NCBI GenBank assembly: GCA_024643945.1
Contig: JAHELX010000116.1
Location: forward strand, 1-12,410
Length of the DNA stretch: 12,410 nt
From: Anaerolineales bacterium
GTDB taxonomy: Bacteria; Chloroflexota; Anaerolineae; 4572-78; NAK82
Direction of reading: 5' to 3'
In this document: in pieces, positions 7,709 to 12,410 of the stretch
Layout of the letters: each line of letters opens with the position of its first letter
Position numbering within the stretch: position 1 is the stretch's first letter
Translations under genes and position numbers: made by a program
The notes under the pieces: model-generated
Told to the model about the DNA's origin: nothing
The model's input: the letters and a program-made list of their open reading frames with translations, nothing else
Database searches by the model: none

Positions 7709-8239
7709 TTATTGATGGCAGACGAGGCAGTCTCGCAACTGCTCTGCGTTGGGTTGCAGCTCGTGGCAATCGAGGCACCATCCCATATTGAAATACACCA
7801 CCGGGTAAGTCACGGTCATATGGCCGACATCAGCGTGACATCGCTCACAATTCAATGCGGATGCAATGTGAACACGGTGGCTGAAGTAGACGAAGCGCGG
7901 CAACTGGTTGAGTCGAACCCAGGGGATAGGCTCCTGGCGCTCCCAGTAGCCAGCTAACTTCTTGACCTCCGGCAAGCTTGTGGCGATCACGGCGTGACAC
8001 CCCATGCATTTCTCTACGCTGGGCATGCCGGCTGCTGGCGACCTCATCGCATCTGCGTGGCAGAACAAGCAAGTGATGCCTGCCTGAACCATTATCTGGT
8101 GATTGAAGGCAATGGGCTGCTGCGATGCAGCCTGGGTTCTCGATACCAATAGGAAGTATGCACCACCAACTATAATCACGACCAGTAGCAGGCCGACGAT
8201 GAGTTGGCGTATGTGAAGTGCACTGATTATGGCATGCAT
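7709..8239 (-). CDS. actA: Membrane-anchored pentaheme cytochrome c (ActA-like)
   Basis: A 176-residue protein with an uncleaved-looking N-terminal helix (about 12-33) and a periplasmic-side domain holding exactly five CxxCH heme sites: 57-61, 78-82, 131-135, 155-159 and 171-175. Candidate distal His ligands are His47, His121, His124 and His140, suggesting mostly bis-His hemes as in the class-III/NrfH-like fold. Five hemes plus one membrane anchor, directly before MopB, Fe-S and NrfD genes, is the arrangement of ActA in alternative complex III. The protein ends one residue after the fifth heme His. Its likely role is to take electrons from the Fe-S subunit and pass them to the monoheme and di-heme cytochromes. 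A GGGAG motif precedes the ATG by about 8 nt. A 97-nt gap to the upstream gene shows no clear promoter or terminator. Confidence 0.92.
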   Translation of the reverse strand: MHAIISALHIRQLIVGLLLVVIIVGGAYFLLVSRTQAASQQPIAFNHQIMVQAGITCLFCHADAMRSPAAGMPSVEKCMGCHAVIATSLPEVKKLAGYWERQEPIPWVRLNQLPRFVYFSHRVHIASALNCERCHADVGHMTVTYPVVYFNMGWCLDCHELQPNAEQLRDCLVCHQ

Positions 8240-8336
8240 TCACTTGCTCCCTTCTCCAAGCTCAGCTTGTGTAAATCTGCCTGCGTCCATTTGCCAGCAA
8301 CGTCGGTCCACAAGAGTTAAATTTTCAGTAGCGCTT

Positions 8337-9308
8337 TTATCCTGCTGCCTGGTTAGTGTCTTGCTCAGAATCGGCTGTACGCTTGTACCAATCGCGCCAG
8401 ATAAGCTTGTAGATCCCCAGCCAACGCGGCAGCCGGTTCAGGATGGGTATGAAGGGCATGAACACAGTTGCCAGGAAAATCACCAAGACGATTGTGACTA
8501 CTTGCAAATCGCCGTTGGGTGATGTGGACATGGGGGGGATTTGGTACCAGAAGGTGTAAGGCCACAGCCACCACGCCCCGGGATAGGGCCCGGTTTCGTG
8601 ACTGATGCCCCACCGGTCGCCTGACATGTCTAACGTCTGTGCCACACTATGGTCTACGTCATCTTGAAAGAACAGCAGCGAGTGGGTGAAATCAAGTGTG
8701 AATGGCAACCTGGCACTGCTCTCCAGAGCGCCTTCCAGCAAACCGGCTCGCCCCAGCTCGAGCATACCGTTCATCAAGGTAGTCACCGGGCCATAGTCGC
8801 CGTCCGGGATCTGTACCTGGCCGTTGACTACAGTCGCCTTGTCGAGGGCAGCCAGGTAGGCATTCAGCCACGTCTGCTGTTGGTCGGGTGTAGCAGCCTC
8901 ATAAGTTTGTAACGCACTGGCCACTTCTTGGTTCAGAACCGCAACCCGCCCTAGTGGCTTGAGAACAAAGTCCTGGGGTGGGTTGATGGGGATCGTCACG
9001 CCAAACCAATCTGCCGGAGCAACGCCGAAGAGCTGTTGGGCATTGGCCGTGTCTGAGGTGTATGGAGGACCATAATCCTGTAGGCTGCTGTTGCCGGCCA
9101 GGATATTGGCGCTGGTCTTCAGGTAGGCGATGGGTTGGCGCTTGGCCACGTCTTCGCCACGCACCGTAGGATAATCTGGCGCACTAAACACGATGGCCAG
9201 TATGAAAATGATGACCACCCACACCAGGAGCACGATCAACCCTTCGCGGATCAGATCGTAAGGCTTCATAGGGATGCCGCGCAGGTTTGCCTCAGACCTT
9301 TGGCTCAT
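8337..9308 (-). CDS. Uncharacterised two-helix membrane protein, possible divergent cytochrome b C-terminal domain (subunit IV-like) with large insertion
   Basis: A 323-residue protein not assignable with certainty. It has a helix at about 20-42 (after MKPYDLIREG), a long external domain (about 45-265), a second helix (about 268-288) and a basic cytosolic tail (PRWLGIYKLIWRDWYKR). The first helix ending in FSAPD resembles the start of the cytochrome b C-terminal domain, which commonly reads FSPD at that point. The aromatic stretch WWLWPYTFWYQIPP (246-259), followed by a helix ending in MPFIP, is reminiscent of PEWY and the helix after it. About 200 residues would then be inserted between, and the PEWY Glu is absent. 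This comparison was made by eye. It overlaps the b6-like gene by 17 nt with GGAGGG before its ATG, so it is almost certainly that protein's partner. A downstream ATG (codon 14) is an alternative start. Confidence 0.7.
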   Translation of the reverse strand: MSQRSEANLRGIPMKPYDLIREGLIVLLVWVVIIFILAIVFSAPDYPTVRGEDVAKRQPIAYLKTSANILAGNSSLQDYGPPYTSDTANAQQLFGVAPADWFGVTIPINPPQDFVLKPLGRVAVLNQEVASALQTYEAATPDQQQTWLNAYLAALDKATVVNGQVQIPDGDYGPVTTLMNGMLELGRAGLLEGALESSARLPFTLDFTHSLLFFQDDVDHSVAQTLDMSGDRWGISHETGPYPGAWWLWPYTFWYQIPPMSTSPNGDLQVVTIVLVIFLATVFMPFIPILNRLPRWLGIYKLIWRDWYKRTADSEQDTNQAAG

Positions 9309-9906
9309 TTTGGCTTCCCTCCAACGGCAAGGGTCTCACCGGGCTGTCCCGGCGGATGAAGAACAGATGTATCCCTACCAATATCACAACCACGAGGGGT
9401 AGGACGACCACGTGCAGGGTAAGGACCTGAGCGGTATCCATGGTGTTGATAAAGGCGCCTACCCCCGCAGCATTTAAGGCGTCCTTAGACTGTACAGAAA
9501 TCCACTGGGAATCCCAGTTCGTCTGCGACAGGTAGCCGGTCAGCCCGGTGATCATTGCCGCCCCAAAGGTCAACACCCCTACAATCCAGGTCCACGCCCG
9601 TCCCTCTCGCCAGGCGGCCTTCAGATACTTGGTGATCAAATGCAGCAGGATGGCGAAAAAGAAGACCTGCACGCTCCAAAAGTGCAGACCGTTGACAAAA
9701 CGCCCCGCCGGCGAGTTGTGGTACCAAAGCGGGCCAAATATGGTCATCACCACGCCGGTCAGGACCAACATCCCCAGGCCTGACAGGGCCGAGACGCCAA
9801 AGAGGTAGGCAACAGAGTTGACATAAGCTGGCATCTGCGTCGGAAGAGCATCCTCAAGAGTCAAATTGCCTGTCAGAAACTGCTGGGTCATTCGAGTCAG
9901 ATTCAT
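9292..9906 (-). CDS. Cytochrome b6-like di-heme b protein (cytochrome b N-terminal domain)
   Basis: A 204-residue, four-helix membrane protein (helices about 31-58, 73-94, 105-125, 160-184) of the cytochrome b6/PetB type. Heme-ligand His pairs are His75/His89 (spacing 14) and His165/His180 (spacing 15). The 15 spacing on the fourth helix is the b6 pattern; mitochondrial-type cytochrome b has 14. It would hold two b hemes across the membrane and take part in quinol oxidation or reduction. The loop after the third helix reads GYLSQTNWDSQW, whereas the family usually has GYxLPWxQ; the LPW is lost, so the quinone pocket may be altered. The start is very well supported by GGAGGTGA four bases or so before the ATG. 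No Rieske protein gene is in view, and the C-terminal half is presumably supplied by the next gene. Confidence 0.9.
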   Translation of the reverse strand: MNLTRMTQQFLTGNLTLEDALPTQMPAYVNSVAYLFGVSALSGLGMLVLTGVVMTIFGPLWYHNSPAGRFVNGLHFWSVQVFFFAILLHLITKYLKAAWREGRAWTWIVGVLTFGAAMITGLTGYLSQTNWDSQWISVQSKDALNAAGVGAFINTMDTAQVLTLHVVVLPLVVVILVGIHLFFIRRDSPVRPLPLEGSQNEPKV

Positions 9907-9925
9907 AGGTCACCTCCACTCCAGA

Positions 9926-10087
9926 TCAGGGCTCGGGCTCGAAGATCTTGGGCAAACGGGCCCAGGCAGCCACAAAAAGTACCACAATCACCGCGGCCCA
10001 GGCGATGATGTTGGGGATGGCGAGATTGAAAACGCTAAATTTCACATAAGCTACAGCAGGTAACATTTCAGGGGGCAATGGCTCCAT
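9926..10087 (-). CDS. Small single-helix membrane protein at head of the cytochrome b6/Act-like operon
   Basis: A 53-residue reading frame that begins MEPLPPEMLPAVAYVKF, contains one hydrophobic helix (about 21-42, with Pro25 and Trp30) and ends ARLPKIFEPEP. It resembles the one-helix peptides that stabilise b6f-type complexes in size and topology, but I see no true sequence match to PetG, PetL, PetM or PetN. The stop lies 19 nt before the cytochrome b6-like ATG, with that gene's ribosome binding site in between, so it is the first gene of the operon. AGGGAGG lies 12 nt before its ATG, a longer spacing than usual. Codon use and a clean membrane-protein composition support it being real. Function is unknown; a structural subunit of the cytochrome b pair is the best guess. 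Confidence 0.75.
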   Translation of the reverse strand: MEPLPPEMLPAVAYVKFSVFNLAIPNIIAWAAVIVVLFVAAWARLPKIFEPEP

Positions 10088-10118
10088 ACTAGATTTAAAC
10101 CTCCCTTGAACTTATTTT

Positions 10119-10129
10119 GTGGTAACCAC
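10119..10129. promoter_or_regulatory. Short inverted repeat GTGGT-A-ACCAC upstream of the respiratory operon
   Basis: Perfect 5-nt arms around one central base, 32 nt upstream of the first small gene's ATG. The position suits an operator or a leader stem, but the site is short and may be chance. I could not recognise a -35/-10 pair with confidence in this 196-nt gap. Confidence 0.2.
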
Positions 10130-10141
10130 TCAGGTTGCGCA

Positions 10142-10260
10142 CCCTCGCGCAGGTTCTGCCCGTCCTGCCCGCACCTCTCGGCGCGGCACCCTGGCCCGCG
10201 TGGCGGAGCCAGGACGGGCAGGTGGCTCGCGCCAGCGGGCCCGGGAAACCTGCGGGAGGG
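10142..10260. repeat. GC-rich nested inverted repeat between htrA-like gene and respiratory operon
   Basis: Outer arms 10142-10155 and 10247-10260 match in 13 of 14 positions. Inner arms 10156-10167 (CTGCCCGTCCTG) and 10210-10221 match perfectly over 12 bp. The left arms are contiguous, while the right arms are separated by 25 nt that holds a small TGGC/GCCA hairpin (10223-10234), so the RNA would fold as a branched structure. It starts 24 nt after the protease stop codon on the minus strand. It could end or protect the protease mRNA, or be a copy of a repetitive palindromic element. There is no T-run directly after it, so a classical intrinsic terminator is not supported. Confidence 0.6.
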
Positions 10261-10283
10261 TTTTCGGATAGGTACTTAGTCCC

Positions 10284-11438
10284 TCAGGGTGATGGCATCT
10301 CGCCCAGGGTTAGCTTCACTGTCGACTGCTGAGTCCCTTTTAGCATTGTCAGCGTCAGGGTGTCGCCTGGTTTGTGCTCATTGATAATCTGCGCCAGTGC
10401 TGATTCTCCCGTTAAGGGGGTGCCATCCACTTCAGTGATGACTTCCCGGACCTGCAGGCCAGTCTTCTCGGCCGGTGAGCCTGGCACCACCCGGGCTATC
10501 ACAACGCCTTCCTTGGCCTGAATGCCCAGTTGAGCTGCGATAGCCGGATTGAGGGGGATGTAGCCAACGCCCAGGTAAGGGTGAATCACTTTACCTGTCG
10601 CCACGAGTTGGTCGGCGATCGGCTTGGCCGTCGAAATCGCGATGGCAAACCCGATGCCTTGGGCCTGCACCCCGGGCTCGGCCTGGCCAGCGACCAGCGT
10701 ATTAATCCCTACGACCTCGCCGTTCAGGTTTGCCAGCGGCCCCCCCGAGTTTCCGGGGTTGATGGGAGCACTGGTCTGAATCACGTCAAATAGGAAGGGT
10801 CCCTGGCTTGTGGGACCGGCAGGCTCCTGCACCGTCCGGTCCAGGGCACTCACCACACCTGCCGTCACGGTGGGTCCCCCCGGTAGGGCCAGCGCGTTGC
10901 CAATGGCTACCACCCAATCGCCAACTTGCAACTGGCCAGAGTCGCCGAGTTTAGCCACTGGGAGATTGCTACCGCTGATTTCCACCACGGCCAGATCGGT
11001 TTGCGAGTCCCGCCCGAGTAGCTTGGCCGGGAATGACCGGCCATCCGGCAGCGACACCAGCAACTTCTGTGCCCCTTCCACGACGTGGTTGTTGGTCAGG
11101 ATGTGTCCCTGGTTGTCGTAAATTATGCCTGAGCCCACGCCGGCCGGTACCGTAAATGGTTGGTTGAATTGATCCACCTGGACCTGTTCGTTGGTGATCT
11201 GCACCACCGCCGGCTTGACCTGTTCAGTCACCTGGCGAATCGCCCCGGCGAAGGCATCGGTTTGCACAGAAGCCGTGGACGGCTGGGTGGTCGTCGATGG
11301 TGCCGCCACTACAGAGACGTTGGATGTGGACAGCGATGTGATAGGGTTCTGCAGCCCACTGCAGCCCGCCGCAAGAACAAGGAGCAGTACTACGATAAGA
11401 ACTGGCACTTTCGTGCGGTAAGCCTTGGATGTGTTCAT
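10284..11438 (-). CDS. HtrA/DegP-type serine protease, lipoprotein, with one PDZ domain
   Basis: A 384-residue envelope protease or chaperone. A hydrophobic signal ends in LAAGC (Cys26), so it should be lipid-anchored outside the cytoplasmic membrane. A Ser/Thr-rich spacer leads to the trypsin-like domain with a complete triad: His118 (TNNHVVEG), Asp148 (QTDLAVVEI) and Ser231 (GNSGGPL). One PDZ domain follows (about 290-380), with GVVIARVVPGSPAEKTGL (311-328). Length and order match the short DegS/HtrA class with a single PDZ. The family degrades or refolds damaged exported proteins and is often controlled by envelope-stress two-component systems. The start has AGGAGAGG just upstream. It sits alone between structured intergenic regions, with its own candidate promoter about 230 nt upstream, so it is probably not part of the respiratory operon. 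Confidence 0.95.
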   Translation of the reverse strand: MNTSKAYRTKVPVLIVVLLLVLAAGCSGLQNPITSLSTSNVSVVAAPSTTTQPSTASVQTDAFAGAIRQVTEQVKPAVVQITNEQVQVDQFNQPFTVPAGVGSGIIYDNQGHILTNNHVVEGAQKLLVSLPDGRSFPAKLLGRDSQTDLAVVEISGSNLPVAKLGDSGQLQVGDWVVAIGNALALPGGPTVTAGVVSALDRTVQEPAGPTSQGPFLFDVIQTSAPINPGNSGGPLANLNGEVVGINTLVAGQAEPGVQAQGIGFAIAISTAKPIADQLVATGKVIHPYLGVGYIPLNPAIAAQLGIQAKEGVVIARVVPGSPAEKTGLQVREVITEVDGTPLTGESALAQIINEHKPGDTLTLTMLKGTQQSTVKLTLGEMPSP

Positions 11439-11501
11439 TTTTCCTCTCCTACATAGAGAACTATTTGTGGGATAGATGATCCAGTGTGGACCACAGCCTA
11501 G

Positions 11502-11528
11502 AACCTCGAGGTTGAGTCTTCAGGTTCT
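11502..11528. repeat. Palindromic segment in the htrA leader
   Basis: AACCTCGAGGTT (11502-11513) is a perfect 12-bp palindrome. In addition, AGAACCT (11500-11506) can pair with AGGTTCT (11522-11528), giving an alternative stem. Both lie 60-100 nt upstream of the protease start in the presumed untranslated leader. They could be alternative RNA folds or an operator; no known riboswitch or thermometer class is recognised. Confidence 0.35.
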
Positions 11529-11535
11529 TAGAAAC

Positions 11536-11601
11536 TGTCTGAAAGGTCGTGGGGTGGGCTTTCCAGCCTGCCTGAGTCTGCCCCACCCTACTTTTCAGAC
11601 A
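11536..11601. repeat. 66-bp imperfect inverted repeat in the htrA leader
   Basis: The ends are TGTCTGAAA (11536-11544) and TTTCAGACA (11593-11601), a perfect 9-bp match. After a small internal bulge, a second stem of about ten pairs follows (11549-11558 with 11582-11591, core GGGTGGG/CCCACCC). The remaining loop is about 23 nt. It could be a stable leader hairpin or a tiny MITE/REP-like element; only this copy is seen in the window. Confidence 0.5.
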
Positions 11602-11668
11602 CACTCTTAAGCTGTGCCAGCCACAGGTAACAGCATTCCTATCATAGCTCACAATTGGCCGGCTTGTC

Positions 11669-11707
11669 TTTATATTTATTTTAAGATAAGCTTAAGGGAA
11701 CCTTAAG
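11669..11707 (-). promoter_or_regulatory. Candidate response-regulator box (three CTTAA repeats at 11-bp spacing) and -10 element
   Basis: Read on the minus strand, CTTAAGGTTCC (11707-11697), CTTAAGCTTAT (11696-11686) and CTTAAAATAAA (11685-11675) share CTTAA at exact 11-bp intervals. TATAAA (11674-11669) follows directly and would serve as a -10 box. Tandem 11-bp direct repeats beside a -10 without a good -35 are the hallmark of promoters activated by PhoB/OmpR-family response regulators. The site would drive the protease gene through a leader of roughly 220 nt. The repeats are plain in the sequence; the regulator's identity is unknown. Confidence 0.5.
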
Positions 11708-11715
11708 ATATGGGT

Positions 11716-11749
11716 GAGGGCCTGTTGTTCTTCAGAACAACAGGCCCTC
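11716..11749 (-). terminator. Perfect 15-bp stem-loop, probable transcript end of the CFA-synthase-like gene
   Basis: Arms 11716-11730 and 11735-11749 are perfectly complementary around a four-base loop (TTCA). It lies about 87 nt after the methyltransferase stop and just before the candidate promoter of the protease. No T-run follows on either strand, so it may act with Rho or protect a 3' end rather than terminate alone. Confidence 0.5.
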
Positions 11750-11835
11750 GGCAAGGAGGTAGTGCTGCGGGTTTGGGAGGAGGCCCTGCTCTGGCTAAGC
11801 AGTCACTTAGGAACGAGATTTAAATAAGATGTTCC

Positions 11836-12410
11836 TTAGTACCAATCGGTCCGCGTCAGGGGCAGGCCGCTTCCCCCGCCTTCGTCCGGCTTGACTAGCA
11901 GGGTCTGATAAACGTTCAGTTGCCCGGTAGTAAAACCGTGGGCTGAGCCAGACATAAACAGCCGCCAGATGCGATAAGTCGGCTCGTCTACAAACGTCAG
12001 CGCCTGTTCATGCTGCGTTTCCAGGCGGCGTACCCAGTGACGTAACGTCAGTGCGTAATGCTCGCGTAAACTCTCCACATCGCGCACCTCGAAACCGGCC
12101 GCCTCGGCAGTACGCAGCGTGACGTTGATGGGCACCAGTTCGCCATCGGGAAAGACGTAGGTATCGGAAAAGCTTGGACCGTGCTGAAGTTGGTCGGTGG
12201 CACGGCTGGCAATGCCATGATTGAGGAAGACGCCGCCAGGACGTATCAGGTGTAGCGCCTGGGCAAAGTATGTAGGCAGCATTGCCGCGCCGACGTGCTC
12301 GAACATACCTACGCTGACCAGCGCGTCGTAGCCTGCGGGCTCATCTACCTGGCGATAGTCGCGTACCTGTACGCGACAGCGGTCGGAAAGCCCAGCCGCC
12401 GCGATGCGTT
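11836..12410 (-). CDS. Cyclopropane-fatty-acyl-phospholipid synthase family methyltransferase (partial, C-terminal part)
   Basis: About 191 residues are visible; the frame runs off the right edge of the window. The text contains YDALVSVGMFEHVG, then LHLIRPGGVFLNHGI, the SAM-methyltransferase core of the CFA synthase/mycolic acid cyclopropane synthase family. It continues through the C-terminal region with FPDGELVPIN, LREHYALTLRHWVRRLE and RIWRLFMSGSAHGFTTGQL. Family members transfer a methylene from S-adenosylmethionine to membrane phospholipid acyl chains. The ATG at 12304-12306 is internal, not the start. It ends before the stem-loop at 11716-11749 and is probably a separate transcription unit from the protease. 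Which modification it performs (cyclopropane or methyl branch) cannot be told from this part. Confidence 0.9.
   Translation of the reverse strand, partial: RIAAAGLSDRCRVQVRDYRQVDEPAGYDALVSVGMFEHVGAAMLPTYFAQALHLIRPGGVFLNHGIASRATDQLQHGPSFSDTYVFPDGELVPINVTLRTAEAAGFEVRDVESLREHYALTLRHWVRRLETQHEQALTFVDEPTYRIWRLFMSGSAHGFTTGQLNVYQTLLVKPDEGGGSGLPLTRTDWY

Larger units (their letters stand above)
11439..11835. other. 397-bp intergenic region with regulatory structure, no convincing gene
   Basis: From right to left it holds about 85 nt of unremarkable 3' sequence, the 15-bp stem-loop, the triple CTTAA box with TATAAA, and a leader with two inverted-repeat structures. A possible 63-codon frame (11461-11652) overlaps the hairpins and has no protein-like features, so I do not call it. 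Confidence 0.6.

Noticed and set aside
7103..7957. 284-codon open frame on the plus strand
   Set aside because: It lies antisense across the end of the pentaheme gene and the start of the MopB gene, both of which have clear family motifs; its own translation has no domain, signal or coherent composition.
1332..8239. Catalytic molybdenum enzyme such as nitrate or polysulfide reductase
   Set aside because: The pentaheme subunit, ten-helix NrfD and DUF3341 protein point to the alternative complex III branch, and no Cys molybdenum ligand is possible after residue 93 of the MopB protein; not fully excluded.
8337..9906. Ordinary bc1 or b6f complex
   Set aside because: No Rieske gene and no PEWY motif are present in the window, and the b6-like gene is followed by Act-type genes instead.
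11461..11652. 63-codon minus-strand frame before the protease gene
   Set aside because: It overlaps the leader hairpins, has no convincing ribosome binding site and no protein-like features; better explained as untranslated leader.
11716..11749. Mobile-element terminal repeat or attachment site
   Set aside because: The inverted arms are only four bases apart, so the unit is a hairpin; no transposase or integrase is near.
1..12410. tRNA, rRNA, CRISPR array, insertion sequence or replication origin
   Set aside because: No repeat-spacer pattern, cloverleaf, ribosomal motif or transposase text was seen on either strand.

Overview
This window looks like a bacterial chromosome segment, most likely from the phylum Chloroflexota (Anaerolineae/Caldilineae/Ardenticatenia-like). 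That assignment is an inference from an alternative-complex-III-like respiratory cluster, lipoproteins with long Pro/Thr/Glu linkers, and moderately GC-rich DNA; no marker gene in the window fixes the taxonomy. Every recognisable gene lies on the minus strand, so the biological reading order is right to left.

Right edge to about 10.28 kb: the C-terminal part of a cyclopropane-fatty-acyl-phospholipid-synthase-type methyltransferase enters from the edge. It is followed by a perfect 15-bp stem-loop (probable end of that transcript), then three CTTAA motifs exactly 11 bp apart next to a TATAAA box (candidate response-regulator-controlled promoter). A structured leader of about 220 nt leads into an HtrA/DegP-type lipoprotein protease.

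About 10.26-10.14 kb: a GC-rich nested inverted repeat separates the protease from the main operon.

10.09 to 0.16 kb: a tight run of genes encodes what looks like a hybrid respiratory complex. In transcription order these are a 53-aa one-helix protein (absent from a simple long-ORF list), a cytochrome b6-like four-helix di-heme b protein, and a 323-aa two-helix membrane protein that may be a very divergent cytochrome b C-terminal domain (subunit IV) carrying a large insertion. Then come a pentaheme cytochrome c (ActA-like), a Tat-exported molybdopterin-oxidoreductase-family protein (ActB MopB part), a separate four-cluster ferredoxin-like subunit (ActB Fe-S part), a ten-helix NrfD/ActC quinone-site protein, a fusion of ActD (DUF3341) with a monoheme cytochrome c (ActE-like), and a di-heme cytochrome c lipoprotein. 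An MFS transporter and a SCO-like fragment reaching the left edge follow with almost no gaps. A second NrfD (ActF) and a Rieske protein are not seen.

Working model (inference): the Act-type module (quinone site in NrfD, Fe-S wire, pentaheme, monoheme and di-heme cytochromes) is joined to a b6-type cytochrome pair. This would give a membrane quinol:cytochrome c oxidoreductase, or a reversible quinone-reactive complex, with eight predicted c-type hemes and two predicted b-type hemes. The MFS and SCO-like genes downstream may belong to metal handling or oxidase assembly.
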